Shown: piece by piece, positions 36,723 through 47,933 of the stretch
Layout of the letters: the number at the start of each line of letters is the position of its first letter
Numbering within the stretch: position 1 is the first letter of the stretch
Assembly: GCA_946406115.1 (NCBI GenBank)
Contig: OX291555.1
Span: forward strand, 13,534,001-13,598,000
Reading direction: 5' to 3'
Source of the DNA: Apoda limacodes
Lineage: Eukaryota > Arthropoda > Insecta > Lepidoptera > Limacodidae
DNA length: 64,000 bases
The notes under the pieces: model-generated
The model's database searches: none
Seen by the model: only the letters and a program-made list of their open reading frames with translations
What the model was told of the DNA's origin: nothing
Program-made: the position numbers and the translations under genes

Positions 36723-37439
36723 ATATTTTTGGGCGTTAAACTGATGAACAATGGGAAAAGAAGATTATCCAGACCGTAACCTGGAAAACGTATTGTTTTT
36801 CTCCGCAACTACATTCCTGTCAACTTAAAATTTGGAACTTGTTAGCTTATAACAGTATATCAGATAGTAAAATTTTCATCAGATGATTTCCTAGTTATTG
36901 ATTACCTGATATGAAGGCTCTAAATTTGAATGTAGGCCTACCTAACGACAATAAATAGGGCGTCATGTAAGGTTTGGTTTGCATTTTGGACAGTTTTTAA
37001 CTTACAACCACGAAACACAAAAAACTGTCTCCCGCCTTATCTGTGAAATTGCAAATTGCTCCGAGAAAAACTAAATAATTGACTCTTTAAGTCTTCGTCG
37101 GATTCATGCACCGTGCGTTCCGTACCACCGTTTCCGTAATTCACGAAAGCAAACAAATACCAAAAGTGTGCCGCTAAACTATTATCCAAGCCAGTAAGCC
37201 AGACGTTGCTTAAGTTTGGATATCGACTTCAACAAAGAAATGTGTTACTATTTCTCTTAGTAATAGGTAGAAGACGCTGATACACTAATTTAAGATGGCA
37301 ATAGCTCGGGGCCGTCTCACACTTGGCGGTTTTTATTATTTGTTGTTATACTCAACAACTCGCACTATGATCATTGCAAGTTTGAAGCTGGAATGAATAA
37401 AAAAATAATATAACATTTTCTTCCTACTTCTACTAAAAT
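36723..37439. other. Gene-free DNA
   Basis: No supported feature. Confidence 0.4.
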
Positions 37440-37930
37440 TACTTTTGTTAATACTCTTCTCCCATCCATTCTTGACCACAGTGATGTGTGTTATTTGGAC
37501 CTGTCTGAGGAACTGTTCTCTAAGCTTGATGGCTTACTAAACGTTTGCATTAAATTTGTTTTCAGACTCCGTAAATTCGATCATGTCTCTGAATACCGAC
37601 GTCAACTGAAATGGCTTCAAATAAGATATTGTAGAAATCTTAGAAAACTCTGTCTCCTTTACTTTATTCTTTTTGACCCTAAAACACTTATTTATCTCAA
37701 TACTAATTTTCATTTTTCGATACTCATGAAAAACATCTTCGCTTTTCCTTATTACTTAGTACCCCACTACATCGTAGTGGCTTTTTGAATAATTCTTTTG
37801 CTACTGCAGCTATTAGACTTTGGAATAATCTGCCTGAGTCTATCAGAAAGGCTGCATCACGCAATTCTTTCAAGCGGCCTGTTAGAAATCACTTCCTTTC
37901 ATCCTCATCATAACTTCTCTTTCTAATTAT
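37440..37930 (+). mobile_element. Non-LTR retrotransposon, RT C-terminal fragment (CR1-like)
   Basis: The frame at 37486-37788 reads CYLDLSEELFSKLDGLLNVC, FRLRKFDHVSEYRRQLKWL and LCLLYFILFDPKT. After a frameshift near 37770, FLNNSFATAAIRLWNNLPES and ASRNSFKRPVRNHF follow. This is the conserved end of a CR1-type reverse transcriptase. The rest of the element is missing. Confidence 0.82.
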
Positions 37931-38029
37931 TAAGTACAATCTGTACCACTTGTTCTTTCCAAATCGTGTCCCCGATTCGCCTCACATTTCGTACAATATT
38001 TATTATCATCGTGTTACACTAAAATTTAT

Positions 38030-38115
38030 GTATGTATTCGTAGATATATGTATAATATGCTTAGGTATATGTGTATGTTTATGTATGTGTATGTATGTAT
38101 GTATGTATGAATTTA
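38030..38115. repeat. ATGT/TATG microsatellite
   Basis: Repeated TATGTATG words after the retrotransposon 3' region. Confidence 0.8.
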
Positions 38116-38459
38116 TGTAGTTAAGTATAAAATGTAAATAATACGCAGGTATATATTAAAATATCTTTTTTAGTTTGCACCTACCGACACTTTTTCTTGA
38201 ACATTTGTAGGTTGACTGGTAGAAAGTGTTGTTAGCATTAAGTCCACCTTTTGTACACTTTTGATGTAAAATAAAGAATATAAAAAAATATTGCACTTTA
38301 AAGCTTAACGATTCTCTGAATTACAGCTTTATAGTACTAAGAGTCTCTGAGCTAAGCCGCAAAACCAGATAGACAGACGTGGTGAAAATATAAAGGTTCC
38401 TAATTGACTACGGAACCCTAACAAAGCTCTTTTGAAGAAGAGCAAATTAGTCTTTTCCC

Positions 38460-40560
38460 AACAGTCCTACTACACCCAGTCTTCCACCTTTCTCATCAGG
38501 ACAGAATTGGACCACCCCCTATCTTCCTGGGATGTCGTAAAAGGCGACTTATAAGAAAAAGGGGTCTTATATATCAATCCCAAACACAGACTGATGTTGG
38601 GCAGTAGCAATATCTGGCAATAGTCTAAATTATCTGCAGTATTGGCAACGTAAAATGGACGCACGATAAGGTCTAGGATAATAACTAGGTCACATAAACT
38701 GACATATACTGGGTTTGTCAGAAGTCTGTAGACAGAGCGAGGCCACGCTGACCTCTTCGACAAGATAGAACCACCCTTCCAGGGCGGTGTTGGTTTTCTA
38801 GTCAAAGATCGCTTATTAACAAAGTTGTGGAAAACAGGCGTGTTTCGACTCAGGGTAGCATACCTTGTTCTAAAGTTTACCAACATATTCTCCCTGAATT
38901 TGGTACAGGTATATGCGCAAGCCTCGTCTTACTCTGATGAAGAAGCCGAATCCACATATAAAGATATTACCTCGGCCCTTCATAACACCATCAACGCAAA
39001 CTACAGCGTTGTGCCGGGGCTTAAGATCTAACGCCAAAGTAAGAGTACAAAACGCGACGAATCTAAAATCGGCCCTTATGGCTTGGGTCAGCGGAATCAC
39101 AGGGGACAAACGTAAAATTTCTCAAAATGGAGGGGCTCTTTTTGATGAACTCGTTCTACAAGAAAAGTTCCCTTAGAAGGTGGAGCAGGCGAAGTCCCGA
39201 CGCTGTGAGTAGGAATGAGATAGATTTTACTATGGCAGATAGACGGAACATATTTAGAGATGTCTCAGTGATCAACAGGTTTAATACCGGCAATGATGAA
39301 TTACTTGTTAGAGACTCTAAATATAGGCCAAAAGAAATCGTCTAATAAAGTCTACTCTTAAATTCTCACAGTCCCTAACTACTGTGGGATCCGACAAGTT
39401 TCATTTGGAACTTCAAAATAGATTCGACTCGTTGAAAACCACAGGCGAAGTTGAAATGATAATCAACAACTTGGTGAAGACGGTGAAAGAAATAGGACGC
39501 AAATTTTATCCACCGCAGTACAAAACTAGAGAGCCCAAACATTTGCCTGAAACTTATGAGGAAAAGACGAGATACCATCTACCCTAAGGTCTTCGTCAGA
39601 TGCAAAACCTCTAAACTGACTGATACAGAAGATGACTAGACGCGATCTTCGACTCTCCAGCACATGCAGCATTGAGCTTGCGATTGAGCAAAATAAAAGG
39701 TCGAAAGTCTTTGCGCGTCAGCTTTCAAAGAGCCAACTGACGAGACTAAAAACTGCAGATAGCAGAATAGTCAACTCCGAACCATAGATCTCAGCTGAAG
39801 CTGAATTGTTTTATAGACTCTACGCATCACATGCGACCAGGCTCACATCCCTTGTTACTGAAGATGCAAGAGCCAAACTGACGTGCCACTTCACCGAGGA
39901 TATCCTGGACGTTGACCAAAGCGAAATTAGGGCGGCTCTGGAACAGCTTAGAAACAACAAAGCTACGGATGATAACGGCATTACAACTGAGCTTCTAAAA
40001 GTCCAGTCCTTAAAGACTTAGCAAAGTTCTTTAATGTCGTCATCCATAACGGAACTACACCGGAGGCGAGGCGCGGAAGCATGGTGGTATTATTCTTCAA
40101 AAATGTAGATAAAACTCTGTTCAAGAACTATTGCTAACTGCTTCGAAGCCACGGGTATAAGCTGTTCTCTAGAGAAAACCTTGAACTGGGCTGGGCGGGG
40201 CATAAAAATTTATGGCAATTACATCGCACACCTATGGTTTTTAAGTCATTGAAAGAACTGAGCGAAATGTTGCACTCCCTAGATTAATACTCTCGAAGAG
40301 TGGGCCTTGACATGGATTTGGATAAGACAAAAGTCATGTTTAAACAAAAAGTCGTGCCAATGCCAGTATACGTCGCCGGTACTTCACTCGAAGTAGTTAA
40401 GGATTATGTGTACCTTGGACAGAATCCAACTGGGACAATTAGCATTTAGTAAGCTTCTTCAAGTCTTCACGTTGCCTACACCGCAGAGTTGGAAGACGAA
40501 ATTCTTTGACCAGTGCGTTCTACCTGTCATGACTTACGCCGCCGAAACGTGGACACGTGT
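38460..40560 (+). mobile_element. RTE-type non-LTR retrotransposon, decayed
   Basis: In broken plus-strand frames I see the endonuclease segment LVQVYAQASSYSDEEAESTY and DITSALHNT (38880-39000), SRNEIDFTMADRRNIFRDVS (39205-39270), KEIGRKFYPPQYKTREPKH (39480-39545), then the early reverse-transcriptase part IRAALEQLRNNKATDDNGIT (39930-39990) and YVYLGQ near 40410. The 5' flank has GTCGTAAAAGGCGACTTATA, common in the leaders of these elements. Many frameshifts and a missing RT core show that it is old and inactive. Confidence 0.85.
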
Positions 40561-41038
40561 ATGTCATCATAAATGGTTTTGATATGTTTATAAAAAGAAA
40601 CACAATCATAATCGTAGTAATACATAGTCGCAGTGTGTCCCTCCTTAGATTTCCGTAAAATACGGAAAATTTAAATCTATGCTAGAAATATAAGACGTCC
40701 CGTAAAATACGGGACAGTTGGCTACGCTATTCATTACCAAACCGTACATTAATCTTCATCGTTACTTCAAACAAATTATTTGACATTCAAATTGTATGAC
40801 TTGCCCTTTTGTTCGGTAGAAAACATGACTTTAAAATCCAATTATAGCAATTTTAACTCGTAATGATCACGGATATTATCTGTAATGTAATGATTTTCGC
40901 CGAAATTATATTATTTTTATTACATTAAAGTGCATTAAACTTTTTTGTCCGTGTATAAAGTAAGTAGCTATAAAGTTCAAGCATCAATGTAAATAAAACG
41001 ATGTAACTTTTAACTTATATGGTCCATCACGATGTGAT
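40561..41038. other. Gene-free DNA
   Basis: Small palindromes (CCGTAAAATACGG and CCCGTAAAATACGGG near 40660-40710). Nothing else supported. Confidence 0.4.
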
Positions 41039-41239
41039 ATGTGATCAAGGCTGCGGTGTGACCACAACACACACATGCAGCGTGCTACAACTGTCGTGGG
41101 CCGACCCATAACTAGGCCTCATACCCAGTATTTTTGTAGGTCCATGTCAGAAAACAGGATGATTTTTAAACACCGTTGCCTAGTGTACTTGGAGCCAGGG
41201 CATATCGTGCTAGACTGTGGTACTCCATGTTGCTCACAC
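41039..41239 (+). pseudogene. BEL/Pao-like gag zinc-knuckle relic, left part
   Basis: A frame near 41150-41245 shows CLVYLEPGHIVLDCG followed by CCSHCG, which resembles the second and third Cys/His clusters of insect BEL/Pao gag proteins, with the first cluster hinted upstream (TTVVGRPITRPH region in another frame). The Polinton interrupts it exactly after CSHCG, and the matching continuation lies at 57374. The gag is decayed (changed Cys, frameshifts), so it was already dead or has died since. Confidence 0.5.
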
Positions 41240-41245
41240 TGCGGT
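41240..41245. repeat. Target-site duplication, left (TGCGGT)
   Basis: Six bases immediately before the element end, identical to 57368-57373. Polintons make 6-bp duplications. Confidence 0.95.
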
Positions 41246-41349
41246 AGTAGTAGGGAGGTACGGGAACTGGCTCAACTTTGAGGGGGCCTGTGAGGGGGTT
41301 ATTGGGGGCCCGCGAAAAAGCTCTCTACACACTCGCGGATCATATGTGA

Positions 41350-41580
41350 ATCAACTTTATTCGCGGTCTAATTATTTTAATTCGCGGTCCAATTACTTTA
41401 ATTCGCGTGTGGATCTATTTTATTCGCGGTCTAATTATTTTAATTTGCGTGTGGATCAATTTTATTCGCGGTCTCATTATTTTCATTCGCGTGTGGATCA
41501 ACTTTGTTCGCGATCTAATTATTTTAATTCGCGGTCCAATTATTTTAATTCGCGTGTGGATCAACTTTATTCGCGGTTCT
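41350..41580. repeat. Polinton subterminal array, left (21-bp units with TCGCG)
   Basis: About eleven units alternate ATTATTTTAATTCGCGGTC and GTGTGGATCAACTTTATTCG, i.e. a TTCGCG word every ~21 bp. It makes long meaningless open frames on both strands. Confidence 0.9.
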
Positions 41581-42226
41581 ATGAAATGTTCTGCGTGCAG
41601 TGTCAACAATGGTTTTTAACAACAATAGATAATTCATTATTTAGTTTCTTTCAGTTTCTTTTATCTACGAGGTTTAATTTTTTGTAAGTCTCTGTGGGTA
41701 GCAACGATTTCAATGAATTGTAATAACAATAAGACGTTGATTTATTTCTTAAATGCCGTGGGAGGTCCCTGCTAACAGGTTGATACATGTTTTACTACGA
41801 AGAGGCGTCATCTTTAGAAATTTTTTCAATTGAAATTATTTATTTAAGCTCTGTGACAAGCAAATACAGCTACTTACAATGCCAATATGGATTGTGATAA
41901 CAAAAGATAACTTATTGTTTGGTGTCCTTTATTTTGAACTTAAGCTTTAAAATTAAACGGCAGATTATTTCTTCAATGCACATCCGAGGAGGTCTGTTAA
42001 CAATTAGACACATGTTATCTATAGAAATATTTTCTATTAAAAATATTTATTTAAGCTCTTCGTCATGCAAACATTCCGATACCAGGTACTTACAATGCCA
42101 ATATGAATTGAGTGATAACAATAGATGGCTTATTGTTTAGTTTTTTTTTTTCCGACGTTGATTCATATCGTGTGAGGTCTCTGTCATATCCTGTTGGAAC
42201 ACGCAAAGACATGTAGGCTATAACCA

Positions 42227-42237
42227 TATATATAAGG
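42227..42237 (+). promoter_or_regulatory. TATA box of the left TIR gene
   Basis: TATATATAAGG; a TGCAGTC initiator-like word follows about 32 bases later. The ATG of the gene is 93 bases downstream. Confidence 0.6.
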
Positions 42238-42319
42238 AACCACAGTAAAATTCACACTGCAGTCTTATTCGTGAGTTTCAAAGTTATACCTACAGTGTTT
42301 TGTGTTCATATTCCATCAA

Positions 42320-43387
42320 ATGGAGGTAAGTTTAATTACTTAATTTTCTCGATAGTGTATGTTTTATTGTTTTTTCATAATGTATGTGTGTAATTGTTTT
42401 ATTATTGTCCTGTTTGGTCAAATGGTTAGTGCAGCTAACTGCGGAGCCAAGGGTCACGGGTTCGAATCCCACAAGGAGCAGGTGTTTTTTGTGATGATTA
42501 AACATTTGTTACTGAATCATGGATGTTGTTTATATGTAGTCTATGTACTGATATTCTATGGTTGTTGTTTCTGGTTACCATAACACAAGTTTAATACTTA
42601 GCTTGGGGTCGGAACCATCTATGTGTATACGTTTATGTATATTATTTTATAACGGTATTACATAATTAGCGTCTAACCAATAGTTAAAGTACTGAGTTCC
42701 AATATTTTTTTTTTTTTTCTCTTATGTGCTTGTAACAGCAATTAATGTGTGTTAGTATATTATTCAATCGAATCAAATAGTGAAGTTTGTTTGTTTATTG
42801 TTCTTTAACCCAGCAATAGAGATTATTAGCACTATAAGGAAATTTTATTAATACAATTTTATTAATTTCATTTTTATTAACTTATTGTTTTATAATTTTT
42901 ATTGTTCCAGCCTTTATCCCCGGAAAATTATACGTTAAAAAATTATTACTTTCCTTTGGATATGAGTCAAGAAGAAACTAAAGACTGTACTATTCAAAAA
43001 AATTTGAAAAGCACAACAAAGCGGAATATCAAAAGTATTGACGCATTTTTTGAAAATCCTAAGAAAAGAAAATCTCAAGCAAAGTCTTCGTGTGTCAGTC
43101 AAGGCAATGAAAATGGAATCTCTTATATTTCTACCAATAATGACGACACAACGTCTGCAAGTCACCTATTAAAAATTGAAATATATAATATGAAAAAGAT
43201 AAAGGACATACCAGCTGAAGATCATTGGAAATACGCAGACTTAAAAGTTAAATATTATACACAATCACATGACGACCAGCATTATCTAAGTACCCGGGAT
43301 TCCATATATAATATTACAAAACAAATAGCAATGAACTGTGATTGTAAAAAGTTCTTCATTGAAACTAAAGATAAGCGGGGATATTAA
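42320..43387 (+). CDS. Polinton TIR gene, left copy (spliced, 159 aa, unknown function)
   Basis: Exon 1 is ATGGAG at 42320-42325, ending at the donor GTAAGT; exon 2 is 42911-43387 after TTGTTCCAG. The two join in frame, replacing an unspliced start that would lie in the intron. The 159-residue protein begins MEPLSPENY, is rich in Lys, Ser and Asn, and has NIKSIDAFFENPKKRKSQ at residues 41-58, similar to a PCNA-binding (PIP) box without the usual Gln. Its C-terminus (DCKKFFIETKDKRGY) is basic. An identical gene, but for one residue (L in place of F at residue 18), lies in the other TIR, both reading inward. I know no family for it. The 585-bp intron carries a SINE. A TATA box lies upstream. 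Confidence 0.7.
42407..42639 (+). mobile_element. tRNA-derived SINE inside the TIR-gene intron (left)
   Basis: A-box-like TTGGTCAAATGGTTAGTGC, then B-box GGGTTCGAATCCC; the tail with GGTTACCATAACACAAG and CTTGGGGTC matches the SINE at 57705-57945. It is flanked by TATTATT on both sides (42400-42406 and 42640-42646), a possible target duplication. The tRNA-like head does not fold into a full cloverleaf, so this is not a tRNA gene. Confidence 0.75.
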
Positions 43388-43497
43388 TTTCATTCATTCA
43401 TTTACAACTTCTTAACATTACTTAACAGAGAACGCCAAAGCTTAAAAACAACAATAGATTTCTCACACCTTCGTCCACAGGTACTTAGGCTACAAGT

Positions 43498-43507
43498 TAT
43501 ATTTAAG
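43498..43507 (+). promoter_or_regulatory. TATA box of the polymerase gene
   Basis: TATATTTAAG, 56 bases before the ATG at 43554 and just inside the left TIR. Confidence 0.55.
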
Positions 43508-43553
43508 CGATACCTCGTTCACTTTCAATACTCTTATACAAACTAACATCATC

Positions 43554-46500
43554 ATGGACGCTTCAGATTTACAAAACGATTACTTCGACCAACAACTGTA
43601 TGAACTTTGTATACAGGAAGAAAGAAAACTCATTGATGAATACGATCAATTGCTCTATAAAATATGTCTACACGAAGAAAAAAATCACCAGTGCAACAAA
43701 CAAGAACAGACATTGTAAGTATTTGGGTTTACTAGCTGTCTTGTCTCGACTTGTTTTATTTGTAACAACTTATTGTATAGCATTGGAGGGGTGGATCATA
43801 TAAAAGAATGTATTTTGGTTTGAGATTATTGTTACTGTTAGTTTGACAAAATGTGGTCGCTTACTAGTGAGGAAATAATTTTACTCGACAAAGCAATTAT
43901 TTTAAGTAGATTCCATCGTTATATTAGATTTTGGTTTATAAATGGCAAACTTTCTAAATCAATGATTGAGGATCCAGACTTTAAACCGTATTATACGCCA
44001 TGTAATACGCATTTAATCAGTGGGGGTGATGAAATTGACGGATTATTACCGGTCATAGCATATTGCACCTCTTGTAAAAATAGTAAATAAACGTGAGATG
44101 GTTTTTTTATGTGACTTATTTATAATGTTCTAAATTTCTAATTATATATTTCTGTTTTATTTTTTATAATAATTGTGTTTTTTTTTTCTATTGTTTACAG
44201 CCAAGTTGGTGGAAAAAGAAAAATTGCTCTAGATGGAGAAAATGTACTGGAAAAACGACTTCGTACATCAGAACCACAAGCGACTACATCAAGGGGTGGC
44301 CCTGAAGCAGTACCATCGACATCATCAGCAGCTGCATCGTCTACTTTTCTTTTAGATGTAAGTTCAAATATTGATAAGATTGAATGCCCCCAATGTAAAG
44401 TTTTTATCCACAAAAAACATTTTACTAGTCATTTAAAAAGTAATTCCCATAAAAACAATGTAATAATATGTCATGAAAAGTTTTCAAATGTTCATTTAAT
44501 TGAAACTGCATTTGGAGCACGCATATTAACCTATAGAATAACCCCAAAACAAACTGTAGCCCAGGTAGAATTCGAGACGCCTGACTCGTTTCTCCAAGGT
44601 ATTAAAGAAACTTTGTTTCAGTTAATAAGTGATTGCATTAATCAATTAACCGTCATAAAAGTAAATTTTAATTTAAATGCTGATTTTATACAACCAACAA
44701 AAAACTTAAAAAATACTTTCGATTTCCAAACTTTTAACTATGTGTATTGTCGTGGAGATGATTTTGAAATAATATTTTCAATGATTATTAATGAGATAAC
44801 AAATAAGATTTCCAATTTTGAAAAAAAAGATAGCGGCTGGAGCTTACGTGCAATTAAACATATAGATATGAATGTTAATAAATTTAATCCCTTACGTGGT
44901 TCATCGTATATAGATTTACCATTAGATATTAAACACAAAAAAGCGGTAATTAATGTGAAAAATTATGACCACCAATGTTTTCAATGGGCTGTGCTTTCAG
45001 CCTTATATCCAGTAAATAATAACGCTGATAGAGTCTGTTCATATTTTAGTCACCAAAATAAATTAAATTTTAATAATATTCCATTTCCCGTTAAATTGAA
45101 GGATATAAATAAATTTGAAAATTTAAATGATGTAAGTATTAATGTCTTTGGTTTAGAGTACGATGCAAATAATAAAAAAAATAAAATAGTAGGACCGCTT
45201 CATTTTACAAAGTGTCGAAAACAAAAACACATTAATCTACTTTTAATTAATACCGGTTCTAATTATCATTATTGTTACATTAAAAATTTATCTAGATTAG
45301 TGAGTAAACAAATTTCATCAAAAAATGAAGCTGTTCATATTTGTGACGGGTGCTTGTTAATATTTAGAAATCAAAATGAATTAACTAACCATCAAAGGTT
45401 TGATTGTAATCACATTAAAACCGATTTACCTAATTCACTTCCCAAAAAAAAGATGTGGTTTGGTGAACCAATTTTAAATAATATATTGTCATTTGATAAA
45501 TTTGATAGAAAATTGAAAATTCCATTTGTCATTTATGCTGATTTTGAAGCCCTTTTATTACCAATTCATAGTTGTGATAATGACCCAAACAAATCGTTTA
45601 GTAATAATATTCAAAAACATGAAGTATATAGCTTCGGTTATTATATTAAATGTTCGTACGATAATAGTCTGTCTACTTATAGGACCTATACTGGAAAGGA
45701 CTGTGCTAAGGTTTTTATGCAGTCTCTAGTAGATGATTTAAAACAAATTGCTAAAAAAAACAGTTTCCATAAAAGTCCTCAACCGTTATCGGTCGAGAAT
45801 GAGAGAAATATATTAGAAAGTAAAACCTGTTACATTTGTGAAAAAGATTTAAATAATGAGTCTGTTATAGATTATGACACACACACGGGTTTATATAGAG
45901 GAATAGCTCATTCGATTTGCTCTTCAAATTATAAAGTCCCGCGATTCGTTCCAATTTTTTTGCATAACTTGAGTAATTATGATAGTCACTTTATAGTACA
46001 TGCGCTGAACAGTGTAGACGGAGCAATAGAAATAATACCTCAAAATAAAGAAAAATACATATCATTTTCAAAGTGCATTCAAATAAATAATTATACTATG
46101 AAATTAAGGTTTGTAGATTCTTTCAAATTCATGTCTTGTAGTCTTTCTCAGTTAGCAAAAAATCTTGATACAAATCAATTTCATGAACTTAGTAAAAATT
46201 TTTCAAATAACGAAGATTTCATCCGTTTAACACGTAAAGGCATTTATCCCTATGAGTTTATGACATCCTATGAAAAATTACAAAACACGACACTACCAAC
46301 AAAAGAATTTTTTTTTAGTTCCTTGAATAACGAGCATGTATCTGACGAGGACTATGCACATGCAAATGATGTTTGGAATCATTTTAACTGTAAAAATATG
46401 TTAGATTATTCTAATCTGTATTTAAAAACTGATGTATTATTATTAGCTGATGTGTTTGAAAACTTTCGAAATTTATGTCTTGAAACATATGGTCTTGATG

Positions 46501-47933
46501 CTGCACAGTATTATACTGCACCTGGATTGAGTTGGGATTCCATGTTAAAACATACTCAACAAAAGTTAGAACTTTTAACAGATTTTGATAAACTTGCTTT
46601 TATCCAAAAAGGAATAAGAGGTGGGGTTTCTCAATGTAGTAACCGTTATGCAAAAGCTAACAATATTTTTATGGACAATTATAATAGTGACTTACCTTCT
46701 TCTTATTTAATTTACCTTGATGCTAATAATCTATATGGTTGGGCTATGTCACAATACCTTCCGACGAGTGAGTTTGAATGGGTTGACATAAATACTAATT
46801 TTCAAGTGCCTGATAACTCAGAATATGGTTATATATTGGAAGTAGATTTAGAATATCCAGATCATTTACATGACTTACATTCAGATTTTCCATTTTGTCC
46901 TGATCAGATATGTATTGGTAACACAAAAGAAAAAAAATTAGTTCTAAATTTAAACAATAAAAATAACTACATAATACATTATCGAAATTTAAAACAATGT
47001 TTACAAACTGGACTAAAATTACTAAAAGTGCATAGAATTTTAAAATTTAAACAAAGTGATTGGTTAAAAAAATACATTGATTTAAATACTAACCTGCGTG
47101 CATCGGCGGTTTCTGAGTTTCAAAAGGATTTTTATAAATTAATGAATAACTCTGTTTTCGGTAAAACTATGGAAAATATTGAAAAAAGAGTAAATGTAAA
47201 GCTGGTGACTCATTGGGAGAATCGCGGAAATGTTCAAGGTGCTCAATCACTGCTAGCAAGACCTGAATTTCATAGTTTATCTATCTTTTCAGAGTCATTA
47301 GTTGCTATACAATTAAAAAAGGTAAAAATGTTATATAACAAACCAATTTATTTAGGTTTTTGTATTTTAGATATATCAAAAACGCTAATGTATGAGTTCC
47401 ATTACGAATATATGAACGTGAAGTTTCAGAATAGGTTAAAACTACTTTACACAGATACAGATAGTTTAGTTTATCAAGTATTTACAAAAAACTTTTATTC
47501 CGATATTAAATCAGATGTTGCCATACATTTCGACACCTCAGACTATGAAATTAACAATAAATATGGTATACCTTTGTTAAATAAAAAAAAATTAGGATTA
47601 TTTAAAGATGAAAATAATGGTAAAATATTTAGAGAGTTTGTAGGACTACGCTCAAAAATGTATGCGATTGACGTGGAAGATAAATTTGTTGCTAAAGCAA
47701 AGGGTGTAAACAAAAGCATTGTCAAAAACTTTAAAATTGACAATTACAAAAATTGTTTATTTAATAATACTAATGAAATTTGTAAAATGCTTCGGTTTAA
47801 ATCTATTAAACATATAATTTTTACTCAAAAATGTAATAAAGTTTCTTTATCTTACAATGATAGCAAAAGGTATATAAAACCAAATTCTACCGATACTCTG
47901 GCATGGGGTCATTATAGCTTAAAAAATGTTTAG
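43554..47933 (+). CDS. PolB: Protein-primed DNA polymerase B (spliced)
   Basis: Replicates the element with a protein primer. Exon 1 is 43554-43714 (starts MDASDLQ), exon 2 is 44201-47933; donor GTAAGT and acceptor TTGTTTACAG join in frame to 1297 residues. Exon 1 is needed because the only upstream ATG in exon 2's frame (44175) lies in the intron. Motifs (spliced numbering): C2H2-like finger CPQCKVFIHKKHFTSH; a second Cys/His cluster near VHICDGC; exonuclease Exo I YADFEA (D501) and Exo II HNLSNYDSHF (from 642); polymerase motif A YLDANNLYGW (D894), B NNSVFGK (about 1037), C YTDTDS (D1139). All catalytic residues are present and no stop interrupts. A TATA box lies 56 bases before the ATG. 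Confidence 0.95.
43799..43806 (+). promoter_or_regulatory. TATA box of the intron-nested ORF
   Basis: TATAAAAG, 52 bases before the ATG at 43851; same spacing as at the neighbouring Polinton genes. Confidence 0.5.
43851..44090 (+). CDS. 79-aa ORF inside the polymerase intron
   Basis: Complete frame starting MWSLTSEEIILLDKAIIL and ending CTSCKNSK. It has an amphipathic start, an aromatic RFHRYIRFWF segment and a CxxC near the end; I recognise no family. It lies wholly in the 486-bp polymerase intron, on the same strand, with its own TATA box 52 bases upstream. It may be an independent small gene expressed at another time than the polymerase, or a chance frame; the promoter spacing argues for a gene. 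Confidence 0.5.
   Translation: MWSLTSEEIILLDKAIILSRFHRYIRFWFINGKLSKSMIEDPDFKPYYTPCNTHLISGGDEIDGLLPVIAYCTSCKNSK

Larger units (their letters stand above)
41246..43461. repeat. Polinton left terminal inverted repeat, 2216 bp
   Basis: Matches 55194-57367 in inverse orientation; identity ends at the word ACAATAGATTT. It contains a 21/42-bp terminal array, a promoter, the two-exon TIR gene and a SINE. It is 42 bp longer than the right TIR because of one more unit in the array. I also saw one base difference inside the gene (42958). Confidence 0.97.

Noticed and set aside
41217..41687. Long open frames on both strands across the TIR array
   Set aside because: They are translations of a 21-bp tandem repeat, which stays open in several frames.
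42359..42583. 74-aa frame in the TIR intron, and a tRNA gene call at the same place
   Set aside because: The frame is SINE sequence. The tRNA-like head has A and B boxes, but its acceptor and T stems do not pair.
44175..44200. ATG at 44175 as the polymerase start
   Set aside because: It lies in the polypyrimidine tract of the intron, before the acceptor TTGTTTACAG. Exon 1 at 43554 joins in frame.
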